Positions 48,548 to 62,586 of a stretch of 64,000 bases of DNA are shown here, in pieces. The translations under genes and the position numbers were made by a program. The stretch's first letter is position 1, and every line of letters starts with the position of its first letter. The stretch covers positions 1,178,001 to 1,242,000 of the forward strand of contig JAFKAC010000009.1 of NCBI GenBank assembly GCA_025766275.1, given 5' to 3'. The notes under the pieces are model-generated. The model worked only from the letters and a program-made list of their open reading frames with translations. It made no database searches and had not been told where the DNA came from. Origin of the DNA: Lactarius indigo (lineage: Eukaryota; Basidiomycota; Agaricomycetes; Russulales; Russulaceae).

Positions 48548-49595
48548 GCCTCACCCCCTTCGAACCCTGTTCTACCCGTCGCTGATGGGAGCCGCGTAAG
48601 AAGAGATAACGATGACGATTTTATCCGTAATAGTGCCTGCGATATAGGTGCGATGTCATCGTGTCCTCATGTATGTATGTTTACCGAATTCATCCCAAAC
48701 CCCATCGCACCGCGGCGCACCCCATCAGCGGAGGCATAAGGTTATTGTTGACACGGCAGGCCCTGCGCTAGATCCGGGCCAAGTACTACGATCATCAATC
48801 TGGCGGTCTGGCTTCAATCGCCTCGACCGTAACAGGCGTTGGGGTACATCTGCGCTTATTTCCGGATGGTATCCGGATTCCGAATGTATGACAGTTTTGT
48901 CTAAATATGGGAAACAATTAAGTGTATGTGGACCCGATCCATCCATGGCATAGATCGTTGTGTCATCATCAGAGCAGTCATAGGACTGTCAGGATCAGTG
49001 TGAGCTCTATCATGGCACCAGTGCTTGCGCCTCGCTAAATGAAGACCCCTCGTGATCCTGATAGGTGAGTCACAATCTGTGGACAGGCATCAGTGCTAGG
49101 CAATCAAAACATCGTGGAACGAGGCACTCGCCGGAAGCATCGATACTTTGGGGGCTACAAGAAGTCTTACGGCTCTTGTGTGCGGACGGGGATATATGAT
49201 GGAAGTGGGCCGGAATTATCAGCAATCGTGTGGACACTGTTCTCGGACTTTGGCGGCTCACAGCATCATATGGGCGTTCGGCTGGCCGGTCGTGTCGGCT
49301 TAAGGGGCGAGTGGGGTTGGTGAAGGTACCATATATGGGATGACGTGGGGAATGGGAATTGTCATCCCAAAGATGTGGTCTGAAATGGGCGATCCGTTTT
49401 CGGAGCGAAGATAGTCGAGATCGTGTCTGAGACCAGTGATAGACGCGAAAAACCAACGTCCACGTGACCGCATAGTGACTTGGGGTTGCCGTAAAAGGTA
49501 ACGACCTCATTCCTTGGGGCGAGGTACGGGTAACTTGCTCGGTTGGGGGACGACGCGCCTCAAGTCTTTGCTCGTGGCTGTCAACTCGGACCCCT
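48548..49595. other. Intergenic between GTR2 and FAS
   Basis: About 1.05 kb, no gene supported. Minus-strand frame 49070-49510 (146 codons) shows no known domain and random-looking composition. Confidence 0.5.
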
Positions 49596-49602
49596 TATAA
49601 AA
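49596..49602 (+). promoter_or_regulatory. TATA box of the fatty acid synthase gene
   Basis: TATAAAA 108 bp upstream of the FAS ATG, followed by a strongly pyrimidine-rich leader (CTTGCTTTCTTTCCTCC) just before the start. This is a canonical strong fungal core promoter arrangement. Confidence 0.6.
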
Positions 49603-49709
49603 TCTGCTAGAGCTTTTTCATACCGTTTCCTCACACCTGTTCCCCTTTAGATTTCCTTCCGACTAGAGCTTCAGGTCTTCTTGCTTTCTTTCCTCCGCCT
49701 CTCTCTAAA

Positions 49710-52700
49710 ATGACACACACTGGCGGCGTTCCCACTATTTCATCTCGCCCACTTGCTATTCAAGTTGGCTCACTTAGAGTGCGTGCATATATGCCATATC
49801 CCCATTTATATCTCTTCTAACACTTTTATTACTTAAGGTATCGATCCCTGTTTCCACTTGTTCTAACGAGTGGATCGCAGGGGAAGTTCTTAGAGACGAG
49901 TTCATTCACGCACAATCAATAGACGATGCCCAAACAGAAATTGATGAGGCCGGAGAGGCCACCACCCTATTTTTCGCGCGCTTTCTTGGCTTCGTAGCTG
50001 ATCGCGTGCGCGCTACCCCAGAGGACGCGCCCGAACACGCGGCTCGCCTCGCGGTCCTCCTCAAGGCCGTCTCCCATTTCACAACCACACTCCTCTCGGA
50101 TATCGATATCCATTCCCTCGTTGCCTCTTATGAACATGAGGCACGCAAGAAAGTCCTGTCTGCATTCTACGTTGCACACGCTATTCTCGTGAAGTATAAT
50201 GTGGAGGGCACCCCCAAACTCGCTACACCTTCCCTCTTAGCCGAGGCGCTTTCTGGTCGTGCCTCCGTTTTTGCCCTTTTTGGCGGACAGGGCATTAACG
50301 AGGTGTACTTTGACGAGCTCCAGACGCTATTTGACACATACCGTCCATTCGTCGAACCTTTCCTCCGTGCCACGGTCGATGAGGTTCTCCAACCGCTTAC
50401 GTCGACCTCCCAAGACACAACCTTCTATGAACACGGCATGGATGTCATCTCCTGGCTTACCGGGACAATCCCACGCCCACCGGTCGCTTACTTGGCTTCC
50501 GTTCCAGTATCATTCCCTCTCATCGGTTTGACTCAGTTTACGCAATACCTCGTCGCGGCTCGCGTGTCTGGCCATTCGCCTGCCGAGTTGTCCGCACGTT
50601 TCTCTGGCGCCTCTGGCCACTCGCAAGGTCTTGTTACGGCAATCGCGATATCGTCTTCCAAGGACGATGCGTCCTTCATTGACAATGCGCACAAGGCGCT
50701 CAAGTGGCTCTTCTTCGCCGGCTTACGTGGCCAGCAGCTCTTCCCCGTCCTCGCGCTCGAGCCGAGCGTTGTTCAGGATTCGATTGAGGGCGGAGAAGGA
50801 CAGCCTACACCCATGTTGTCGATCAGCGGCTTGCTACTCAAAGACCTTCAACCCCATATTTCCAAGACAAACAAGCACCTTCCTGAAAACTCGCAGCTCA
50901 CTGTCTCACTTCATAATGGGCCTCGTACGTTCATCGTCACGGGTCCGCCGCGTGCTCTTTACGGACTTGTTACCAACCTTCGCAAAATCCGCGCTCCCAA
51001 CGGCGTTGATCAGAGCAAGGTTGAATTCTCGAAGCGGAAACCTGTTTTCAATGCACGCTTCCTCGTCGTGGGTGTTCCGTTCCACAGCCAGTACCTCCAG
51101 GGTGCCGCAGACAAGCTCATAGATGAGGATCTGCATGGCGAGGAGCTCTGGACTCCCGAGGAACTTCAGATCCCTGTTTACCACACCGAAGATGGTAAGT
51201 CACACATTTGGTTACTAATCCGTTGACTCACCATCTTTCAAGGTTCCGATCTCCGGACGCACACTGGCTCCCTGACACGGTCAATCTGTGACCAGATATT
51301 CACCAAGTCCCTCCACTGGACAAAAGCCACCGATCTACCAGAGGGTGCTACGCATGTTGTCGACTTCGGCGCAGGTGGTGTGAGTGGCATTGGCCCTCTC
51401 ACCGCACGCAACCTCGATGGACGTGGTGTCCGTGTCATCGTTATCGGTGACAAGGGGAAAGGCGACGCCGAGTTCTACTCAGTGTCCGATGTTAAGACTG
51501 AGCAGTCGTGGACTAAGAAGTGGATCCCCTCGCTTGTGAAGACCAGGTAAGTTCTTGGTCTAGCGTTTGTGTCAGCATATCCTCAAATTTTTACTTTAGT
51601 GATGGCAAAATCCACATTGATACGCCTTTCTCCCGTCTCTTGGGCAAACCCCCAATCATGGTTGCTGGCATGACCCCCACTACTGTCAAGGCGGGCTTTG
51701 TTTCCGCCGTCTTGGAAGCAGGGTACCATGTTGAACTGGCCGGGGGCGGACATTACTCTCCAGCGGCTCTCCGTGCTAAGGTCGCGGAGATTCAGACAAA
51801 AATCTCTCCTGGCATTGGTTTGACGTTGAATGCGCTCTATATCAATCCACGCCAGTTTTCGTTCCAGCTGCCACTGTGGCAGGAAATGCGCCGCGAGGGC
51901 TTGCCTATCGAGGGATTCTGTGTAGCTGCTGGCATTCCTACCACTGAAAAGGCCGCCGAGATCATTGGTGGTCTTAAGTCTGTTGGGATCCGCCACGTTG
52001 CTTTCAAACCTGGATCAGTCGACGGCATCCGTCAAGTTGTCAATATCGCTGCAGCCAATCCCGAGTTCGCCATCATTCTGCAGTGGACTGGTGGCCGCGC
52101 TGGTGGTCACCACTCCTTCGAAGACTTCCATCAACCCATCCTCGCAACGTACTCGAGCATCCGCCGTCACGAGAACATAGCCCTTGTCGCTGGCTCCGGT
52201 TTCGGTGGCTCAGAGGATACCTGGCCATATCTTTCTGGAGACTGGTCGAGGGAATTCGGTGTGGAGCCGATGCCCTTTGACGGTTTCCTCTTCGCTTCCC
52301 GCGTCATGGTGGCGAAAGAGGCGCACACCTCGCCTTCGGTCAAGGACCTCATTGTGGCTGCATCTGGCGTTGATGATTCCCAGTGGGAAGGCACTTACGT
52401 GAAGGACACTGGCGGCATTATCACCGTGCGCTCTGAGCTCGGGGAGCCTATTCACAAGGTCAACAATCGCGCACTCAAGCTCTGGAAAGAGTACGACGAT
52501 ACCGTTTTCAAGCTTCCCCGTGAGAAGCGTGGGGCTTGGCTTCAGGAGCACCGCGCAGAGGTTATCAAGAGGCTCAACGCCGACTATTTCAAGCCATGGT
52601 TCCCGGCCAAGAAGGATGGGCGCGCTGTTGAGGATCTTAGTGACATGACTTATGAGGAGACAGTCCTTCGCCTCGTGCGCCTGATGTATGTTGCGCATGA

Positions 52701-55700
52701 AGATCGCTGGCTTGATCTCTCCTTGCGCAACTTGACAGGCGATTGGTTACGCCGTGTCGAGGAGCGTTTTGCCGGTGTCAACGGCGGTGGGCCTAAAGCG
52801 TCCATTCTACAATCTTACTCAAGCCTCGACAAGCCGTCTGCCTTCGTTTCTACCTTCTTCGAGAAATATCCTGTTGCAAAGGAGCAACTCTTAGCTCACG
52901 AGGACAAATCATATTTCCTTAACATCGCGCAACGTTCCGGCCAGAAGCCCGCACCATTTATTCCCATCCTAGATAATAGCTTCGAAGTGTGGTTCAAGAA
53001 GGTATGATCAGATATTAGGATTTTTGGCAGGGCTCAGCTCACTGTACCTTGTAGGATTCACTTTGGGCTTCAGAGGATATCGAAGCCGTTTTCGACCAGG
53101 ATCCGCAGCGTGTCGCCATTCTTCAGGGTCCTGTTGCCGTTCGTCATTCGATCAAGAAAGACGAACCGATCAAGGAGATGCTTGATAATGTCGTCTCTGG
53201 CCTGGTCGGGAAGGTGTTGGAGCGCTACTATGGCGGCGACGAGAGCAAAATTCCTGTCGTTGACTATCTTGGCATGAAGCCTACCTCCGTTTCCCCTCTC
53301 TCTGGCGTCGATGTTATCCGGAGTGACGAAGTCAAACTCGATGTATCTGCTACTGTACCGCCTACCGAAGACTGGCTGCGATTCCTCGCTGGCCCTGAGC
53401 TGAACTGGTGGCACGCATTTGTGACGTCCGAATTCGTTGTACAGGGTACATCTTACATCGCCAACCCTATTCGTCGTATCCTTGCTCCTCGCTCTGGACA
53501 GAAGCTCTCAGTGCGTATGCTCGATGGCCAACCTCATCACATCTCCGTTCACGGCGCTGCACGCTCGTTTGGCGAGCACCAACCTGACTTCCTTGCTGTT
53601 GATATCAAATATGACGTCTCTTCTCGTACTATCAATCTCACACTCTTCGAAGAGCGGCGGGGCAATGCCATTCCACTGCAACTCCAGTTCAAGTACGAGC
53701 CGTCGCAAGCCTATGCCCCTATTCACGAGGTTGCGGAGGGTCGTAACAAGCGTATCAAGGAGTTCTACTGGCGGCTGTGGTTTGGCGACGACGAAAAGCT
53801 TCCGGAACTTGGCGTTCGTGATACGTTCACCGGTCCCGAGGTTACCATATCCGCGAGCGATGTTGAGACGTTCTGCGCCGTAGTTGGCAACCAGCAGGAG
53901 AACTTCAAAACCACCCGCACCGACGAGGTCAAGGCGCCGATGGACTTTGCCATTGTCACCGGCTGGCAAGCAATCATGAAAGCTATCTTCCCTGCTACTA
54001 TCGATGGCGACTTGCTCAAGCTCGTCCATCTATCTAATGGATTCAAAATTGTTCCTGGGGCCAAGCCGCTGAAGGCTGGAGACGTCTGTCGGGCGGAGGC
54101 GAAGGTTACTGCTGTGGTTAATGGCGACTCTGGCAAGACTGTGCGAGTTACCGGTCATGTTCTCTGCGAAGGCAAGCCGGTTATTCAAGTTCAGTCGGCT
54201 TTCCTGTATCGCGGAAGGTTCACGGACTATGAGAACACCTTCGAGACCATTGACGAACCTGATTACACCGTGGAGCTCGCTACCGACGCGGATGTTGGCG
54301 TCCTCTTGTCTAAGGACTGGTTCGAGTGGTCCGACGAAGCTAAGCCACTCACCGCTGGCGCACGCCTCATCTTCCGCTTGCGTTCCGAGGTCACATACAA
54401 GGACAAGGTCAACTACTGCTCTGTCGCCGTCGCCGGTGACGTCTTTGTCCGCGGACATCTTGGTCGCCTCGTCAAGGTCGCATACGTCGACTTTGAGCGC
54501 GATGAGAGTCAGGGAAATCCTGTTGTTGCCTATCTCCAGCGTCATGGTTCTGCCAAGTCGGCTCCTATTCCGCTCGCTTCCGAATACCATCTCACTTCGA
54601 GCGCCAACCCTTCACTTTATCATGCGCCTGCCACAAATGAGCCTTATTCAACTGTTTCAGGGGATTTCAATCCCATTCATACTAACCCTTACTTTTCATC
54701 TTTTGCCTCACTTCCAGGCACGATCACCCATGGCATGTTCTCTAGCGCCGCGACCAGACGTTATGTCGAGACTGTGGTGGCCATGGGCGTCCCAGATCGC
54801 GTGCATAAGTAAGTCACTATTATTCACATGACTAGTCCCGGACTGATTGTTTTGTCATAGTTACAATGTCAACTTTGTTGGAATGGTCCTTCCAGGCGAT
54901 GAACTTACCGTCAAGATTAAGCACACCGCTATGCACGATGGTAATTTCGTTGTCGGCGTCACGACGGTCAATCAGCGCGGCGAGAAAGTCATCGAGGGAA
55001 CCGCAGAGGTCGCACAACCCCCCACGGTCTACGGCTTCACCGGCCAAGGTTCGCAAGAGCAGGGCATGGGCATGGAGTTATACAACTCATCCCCCGCTGC
55101 TCGCGCCGTCTGGGACTCTGCCGACGCGCATCTGATCACAGCTTACGGCTTTTCCATCGTGGAGATTGTGCGTGAGAATCCAAAGAAAAAGACCATTCAC
55201 TTCGGTGGCATCAAGGGCCAGGCTATCCGAGAGCGTTACATGGAAATGACTTACGACACAACTGACAAGGACGGCAACATCAAGAGCCTTCCCCTCTTCG
55301 CGGATATCAATATCCGCACTCTCCAGCACACATTCACTCATCCCAAGGGTCTTCTTTTCGCCACTCAGTTCGCGCAGATCGCCTTAGTTATTATGTCCCG
55401 CGCCGCTTTCGAAGATCTTCGCGCGAAGGGTTTCGTCCAGCCTTATGCCGCATTTGCTGGTCACTCCCTTGGGGAATTCTCTGCTCTGGCCTCCGTTGCT
55501 GACATCTTACCAAATTCGTCTCTCGTCGATGTCGTGTTCTATCGTGGGTTGACCATGCAGCGCGCTGTCGAGCGCGACGAGCAGAGCCGCTCCAACTACG
55601 CCATGTGCGCTATCAACCCCGGTCGGGTCAGCAAGACGTTTGATGATGCCGCCCTCCGTGAGGTCGTCGATACCATCTCCAACCTCAGGGACTGCCTGCT

Positions 55701-58700
55701 GGAAATTGTCAACTTTAACGTCGAAGTACGCCGAGTACTTTTTTTCGTGAGGAACGGTCACTGACCAAAATATAGGGGCAACAATACGTCTGTGCTGGCG
55801 AGCTCGTAGCATTGCAGGCACTGACCAACGTCCTTAACTATCTCAAGGTGGAGAAGGTCGACATCACCAAGGTATGCGTCACTCCCTCGCTACTATTCGC
55901 TCTAATCACAGCCAATCTCTAGTTGACCGAGAAATTCGGTCTCGCAAAGGTTAAGGAGATGCTCAAGGACATTGTGAACAACTGTTACGATCGTGCTCTT
56001 GAGAAGCAGAAGGCCGAGGGCTATATCATCCTTGAACGTGGCCTCGCCACTATTCCGCTTGGCGGCATCGATGTCCCCTTCCATTCCCGCTATCTCTGGT
56101 CTGGCGTCATGCCTTTCCGTGCATGTGAGTTCTTTTGTCCTTTTGTTCCTTGTCTACATTAATGACCCTACCATAGACCTTTCTAAAAAGATCCCTGCTG
56201 ATCTTCTGGACCCCTCGCTTCTGGAGGATGTCTATATCCCCAATCTTGTCGCATCGCCTTTTGCTGTCAACAAGGAATATGCTGAGCTAATCTACAACCG
56301 TACTTCCTCACCACGTCTCTCGAAGGTCCTTCGTAAGTGGGACGAAGAGCGCTGGGACTCTCCTGAACAGCGTCAAAAACTCGCTTGGGTACTCCTTGTC
56401 GAGCTACTGTCTTACCAATTTGCCTCCCCTGTGCGCTGGATCGAGACCCAGGACTTGTTCTTCCAACGGTACAAATTCGAACGCTTCATCGAGATCGGCC
56501 CATCTCCAACGCTCACTGGCATGGCCGTTCGCACACTTAAGGCCAAGTACGAGACCAAGGACGATTCCACCAGCCTCGTTCGCCGCGTCTTCTGTGCATC
56601 CAAGGACCAGAAGGAGATCTACTATCAGTTTGAGGATGAAGTTGAAGCCGCTTCCGAGGCGGAGGCACCCGCCGAGTCCGCAACACCCACCCCCGTGGTA
56701 GCTGCTCCGGTTGTGGTGGCCACACCGGCTCCAGCTGCCAGCGCTGGTCCCGCAGCCAGCATTGAGGACGTTCCGATCCGTGCTTCCGACATACTCGCTT
56801 CTATCGTCGCTCAGAAGTTGAAGAAACAACTCAGCGAAATCCCTATGTCCAAGTCTATCAAGGACCTGTCCAACGGCAAGTCGACGCTTCAGAACGAGAT
56901 TATGGGTGACCTTCAGGGTGAATTCTCATCTGCACCGGACAAGGGCGAAGAGTTACCGCTTGAGGAATTGGGCGCTGCCCTCGGATCCGGTCATTCTGGT
57001 AATCTTGGCAAGTACTCTACTGGGCTTGTATCACGCGCCATTGGCGGCAAGATGCCTGGTGGTTTCAACATCTCCAGCGCGAAGGCGCATCTCTCGAAGA
57101 CATGGGGTCTGGGTCCTCAACGTGCAGACGCTGTACTACTCGTCGCCACAACTATGGAACCTGCCAAACGTCTTGGCTCTGAGGGCGAGGGGAAGACTTG
57201 GCTGGACGCTGCTGCGCAAATTTACGCGCAGCGGGTAGGCATCACCCTCTCCAGCGGTGCCGCCAGTGGTGCCGCCGGAGGGTCGTCTGGCGGTGCTGTC
57301 ATGAATAGCGAAGAATTCCTCAAGTTCCAAGCTGAGCAGCACGAGTTCGCTCATCAGCAAATCAACCTCTATTCCCGCTATCTCAAGCGAGACCCCCGTA
57401 TGGGCGAGATCCTTTATGATAAAGAGAAAGCAAACACTGCACAGATCCAAGCCCGGCTCGACAGCATTGCGCGCGAACATGGCGACACATACGTGGATGG
57501 CATTCAGCCTGTCTTCGATGCGCTCAAGGCCCGCCACTTTGACTCTTCCTGGAACTGGGTTCGCCAAGACGCGATTCTCATGTTCTACGATATCCTCTTC
57601 GGACGCCTCACTACTGTGGACCGCGAAATTACTGCTCGTTGTATCGCTATCATGAATCGTGCTGACCCCGATCTCATTAAGTTCATGGAGTTCATGGTCA
57701 ACCGCTGTGACCCCTCCAAGGGTGAGACGTACGCAACTGCCAGGAAGCTTGGTCATGAACTTTTGGAAAACTGCCGTGGCGTTGTTGGCCAGCCCCCGCT
57801 TTACAAGGATGGTGAGTACTTTATTGGAAACGTGCATCTCAAGTTCTCAGCCATCTCCTAGTCACTTTCCCAACTGCGCCCCATACCGATATCACGGAGA
57901 AGGGCGAGATCGTGTACTCCGAGGTCAACCGCGAGAACGTTCGCAAGCTCGAGGCGTATGTCGAGGAAATGGCGAGCGCTGACCAGATCTCTGGATCAGT
58001 TAACATCCAGAAAATTCAGGATGATGTGGTCAAGCTTTGGAACGTTGTCAAATCGCAGCCAGAGATCAGCGAGGAGCAGAAGAATCGCATCAAGGCTCTT
58101 TATGACGGTGTGGTTCTCTCGCTACGCAAAGCTCCTGACAATCGCCCACGCCCCGGAGTACCGCGAAGCCGTCGCTCTTCGTCTCAGTTCTTACGCCCCC
58201 AGATCTCGGGTATTGCCTCAGTATCTGCTGACAAAGTCCCACTTCTTCATCTCAAGCGTCGCGTCGGCACCCAGTGGGAGTACAGCTCTAATCTGACGGG
58301 TGTGTACTTCGATGTGCTGCACGAGATCGCCACGTCCGGTACGACGTTCAAAGACAAGAACGCGCTGATCACTGGTGTCGGCAAGGGCTCAATAGGCGTG
58401 GAGATTCTCAAGGGTCTCCTGTCCGGTGGTGCACACGTCGTTGTCACGACTTCTCGCTACAGTCGCGCTACCGTGGAGTATTACCAAGGCATCTTCCAGG
58501 GTTTCGGCAGCCGTGGTTCCGCTCTAACCGTCGTTCCATTTAACCAAGGTTCTAAGCAAGATGTGGAGGCGCTTGTTGACTACATCTACACGACTCTAGG
58601 CCTTGATCTCGATTATATCATTCCCTTCGCTGCAGTTCCTGAGAACGGCCGCGAGATCGACGGCCTCGACGATAAGTCCGAGCTTGCCCACCGCATCATG

Positions 58701-61700
58701 TTGGTCAACCTCCTTCGTCTCCTTGGCGCGGTCAAAACAAAGAAGGCTAGCCGCCAGATTGTCACTCGTCCTACTCAAGTTGTTCTTCCTTTGTCACCCA
58801 ATCATGGCCTCTTCGGCAATGATGGCCTCTACTCCGAGTCCAAGATTTCTCTCGAGACACTCTTCAATCGCTGGTCTTCCGAAAGCTGGGGTGAATATCT
58901 TTGCCTCGTGGGCGCCGTAATTGGGTAAGTACTATTTAACAACTAACTACGTACGCGATACTGAATCGTCATTTAGCTGGACCCGTGGTACCGGTCTCAT
59001 GGACCAGTCCAACATGATCGCACAGGAAGTCGAGACTCATGGCGTTCGCACATTCTCCGCAAAGGAGATGGCCTTCAACATCCTCGGTCTTATGCACCCG
59101 ATTTTGTTCAGTATCACTCAAGTCGAGCCAGTCTGGGGTGACCTGAGTGGTGGATTCGACCGCATCGCCGATCTCGCTGACATGACGAGCCGAATCCGCA
59201 TCAGCATAAACAAGAAGGCCGAGCTCCGTCGTGCTATTGCCCGCGATAATGCCGCTGAGTTCAAAGCTATCAATGGTGCTGAAGCCGAACGTGTTCTTCA
59301 GACCATTAACATCACACCTCGCGCTAATTTCCGTTTCGAATTCCCTGAGCTCCCCGAAGCACAATCTCTTGAATCTCTTTCTCAGCTACGCGATGTCATT
59401 GACCTCGACAAGGTCATTGTTATCTCAGGCTTCGGGGAAGTTGGGCCATGGGGATCTTCTCGCACACGGTGGGAGATGGAGGCTAGAGGTCGTCTGACGC
59501 TCGAAGGGTGCATCGAAATGGCATGGATGATGGGTTACATCAAACACTTCGACGGACGCCTCAAGGATGGCACACTGCACGTTGGTTGGGTTGACGTCAA
59601 AACGGGCGAGCCTGTTGATGACAAGGACGTCCGCGGCCGATACGAGAAAGATATCATGAACCACGCTGGTGTGCGCTTCTTCGGTGAGCATTTTACTGTG
59701 TGGGTTTATTTCTTTCACTGACGGCGTCACCCAGAACCTGAGCTTTTCCGTGGCTACGACCCCAAGCACAAAGTGTTCAACTCTGAGGTTGAGCTCATCC
59801 ACGACCTCGAGCCTCTGGAGGTTACAGACACGGACGCCGAGAAATTCAAGAAGGAGCATGGCGACAAGTGCGACATCTGGGCAGGTGAGGGTGGTCAGTG
59901 GTTCGTTAAGCTGAAGAAGGGCGCTCGGGTCTACATCCCAAAAGCCATTTCCTACAACCGTCTCGTCGCTGGCCAACTCCCCAATGGATGGAATGCTACA
60001 CGCTACGGCATCCCGGAGGACATCATCGCACGCACCGACCGCGTTTCTCTTTGGTCACTCGTTGCTACCGCTGAGGCTCTCAACCACGCTGGTATCACGG
60101 ACCCTTATGAATTATACCAATACATCCATCCCTCTGAGGTTGGCACGTGTCTTGGCTCCGGCATGGGTGGCATGCACAGTTTGGCCCAAATGTTCAAGGA
60201 ACGTCGCGACGAGAAGGAAGTCCAGAGTGACATTATGCAAGAGACGTGAGTTTCTTGTCCTCTTTATCGAGCGCTGTTGACGCCTTATCGTGCAGTTTCA
60301 TCAACACCACCGCAGGGTGGATCAACTTGCTGTTGATGTCCTCGAGTGGACCTGTCAAGATTCCAGTTGGCGCTTGGTGAGCTGCCAAATTCTTGTCAAT
60401 TTACAGACAACTTAATGTTATTCGCTTGTAGTGCTACCGCTCTTCAGTCCATGGAGATTGCAACTGACACCATCCTCTCTGGCAAGGCGAAGGTCATGAT
60501 CGCTGGAGGCTTCGACGATCTATGCGAGGAAGGCTCCTATGAGTTCGGCAACATGAAGGCAACAAGCAACTCAGAGACCGAGCTTGCGATGGGTCGTGAA
60601 CCAACTGAAATGTCGCGACCAACCACGACAACTCGGGCTGGGGTGCGTTGCCATTCTTTGACCGATCTTCCTTCTGCTAATCCAATGATCCGTAGTTTAT
60701 GGAGTCTCAAGGTGTTGGTGTACACATTGTTATGTCGGCCAAGACGGCCCTTGAGCTTGGTTGTCCGATTCGCGGCATTCTCGCCTTTACCTCTACGTCT
60801 ACGTGAGTCCGCATTCACCTTGGCACTCAGCTTTGGAAACTGACCATTTCTTAGTGACAAAGCCGGTCGCTCAATTCCCGCCCCTGGTCGCGGTGCACTC
60901 GGCGTTGCTCGTGAAGTCCAATCCAAGCACCCATCTCCGATCCTCGACATCGGTTACCGGGCTCGTCAGATCTCCTTCCGCCGCAGGCAGATCGGGGACT
61001 GGCTTGCCTTCGAGCAGGAGCAACTCAAGGAAGAGGTTGAGGTCCGCAAGAGCAAGGGAGAAGCCGTTGACTCGGACTTTTTCGCCAACCGTGTCGCTGA
61101 CCTTGAGGCTGAGGCTTATCGTCAGGAGAAGGATGTGCTTGCCACCTACGGTATGCTCATGCAGAGCTCAGAAGGTGCTGACCCTCGCATCGCTCCCCTC
61201 CGTCGTGCCCTCGCCGTTTGGGGTCTCACTGCGGACAACATTGGTGTTCTGTCCATTCATGGTACTAGCACTCAGGCCAACGAGAAGAACGAGACATACA
61301 TGTGGAACACAATCCTCAAGACACTCGATCGTACTGCCGGCAATGCCGTACCCATCATGGCACAAAAGAGTCTGGTCGGCCATTCGAAGGGTGGCGCCGC
61401 GGCATGGCAGATGGCGGGTCTCCTCCAGTCAATCGCGAGTGGTGTAGTTCCTGGCAATCGGAATGCCGACAACGTCGATGCTCTCTTCCAGCAACATTCT
61501 CTGCTAATGTTCCCCTCGAAGACCATCAAGACCGACGGTATAACTGCTGGTGTCATGGTAAGTGTTCCTCTATACCACATCCGATTTTAGGGTTAATAGT
61601 TCTTCAGTCTTCGTTCGGTTTCGGTCAAGTTGGTGGAACTGCTCTCGTTGTCCACCCACAATACGCACTCGCTGCAGCACCGCCGTCTCTGTACCAATCA

Positions 61701-62445
61701 TATAGGGTCCGACACAAAGAACGCTACCTTAAGTCATACAAGGCCATGTCGGAGATGATGACGACCAATGCGTTGGTGAAGATCAAGGAGGCTCCTCCAT
61801 ACACTATTGAGCTCGAGACCCCTGTCTTACTCAACTCGCTGGCGCGCGCCTCGCCGGACAAGAAGACCGGCAGCTACACATTCAAGGGGGATCAGCCGAC
61901 TGAGACGAAGCCGAATCTCGCCAATGTTAAGGCGATAGAGGAGACGCTCCAACTCTCTGGATCTACTGCCGGGGTTGGTGTCGACCAAGGTGTGTCCACT
62001 AGGTTGTCTTTCGTACTCACGCGGGCTGACAGTCCGCATAGAATTGATCTCTTCTGTGCCATCCGAGAACCCGACGTTCATTTCACGTAACTTTACGGAT
62101 GCCGAGATCGCGTACTGTCGTGCTCAGCCATCCTTCCAAGCGTCATTCGCTGCTCGCTGGGTGGGTAAAGAGGCCGTGTTCAAGTCGCTTGGTGTCTCCT
62201 CCAAAGGTGCCGGCGCGGCGATGAAGGAGATTGAGATTCTTCCCAATGAGGCCGGGGCTCCCGAGGTCACACTTCATGGAGACGCCAAGGCCGCAGCCAC
62301 AGCGAAGGGCATTTCTAAGATTCATTTGTCATTGAGCCATTCTGATGTAAGTTCCTTGTTTCTCCTCACTCGTCTGAACAACCCGTGCTGAACGAACAAT
62401 TCGCAGACTGTCGCCGTTGCTTTTGCTCAAGCTTCCACTGCATGA
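49710..62445 (+). CDS. FAS: Fused type I fatty acid synthase (beta-alpha in one polypeptide)
   Basis: Makes palmitoyl/stearoyl-CoA in the cytosol. 19 exons: 49710-49778, 49838-51194, 51243-51546, 51600-53001, 53055-54808, 54861-55725, 55776-55871, 55923-56124, 56177-57811, 57862-58924, 58977-59683, 59735-60245, 60296-60376, 60432-60642, 60696-60802, 60855-61557, 61608-61989, 62042-62346 and 62407-62445; 3,930 residues. Order: acetyltransferase (GHSQG, Ser285), enoyl reductase ([13 protein letters not shown]), dehydratase hot-dog folds, malonyl/palmitoyl transferase (GHSLGE, Ser1831), beta-alpha junction near 2150-2170, an Ala/Pro linker, one ACP (NGKSTLQNE, Ser2252), ketoreductase (TGVGKGSIG), ketosynthase (GACATALQS, Cys3349; [12 protein letters not shown]) and C-terminal phosphopantetheinyl transferase ([11 protein letters not shown]). 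All active sites are intact. There is no stop or start between the beta-like and alpha-like halves. Confidence 0.96.
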
Positions 62446-62586
62446 AGGACTCGTTTCGATTCACATCATATCGCATGTATACATATATCCATCTTATCGC
62501 ATTCCGTGTCTGTACGCATAATTGTGCAATAGAATTTTCATTCCTGATCATCAGTCTGATTGCTGGGCTTGCAATAAAATCGACGG

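Noticed and set aside
57136..57837. 233-codon minus-strand frame under FAS
   Set aside because: Antisense of the ACP-KR exon; many FAS exons have such mirror frames.
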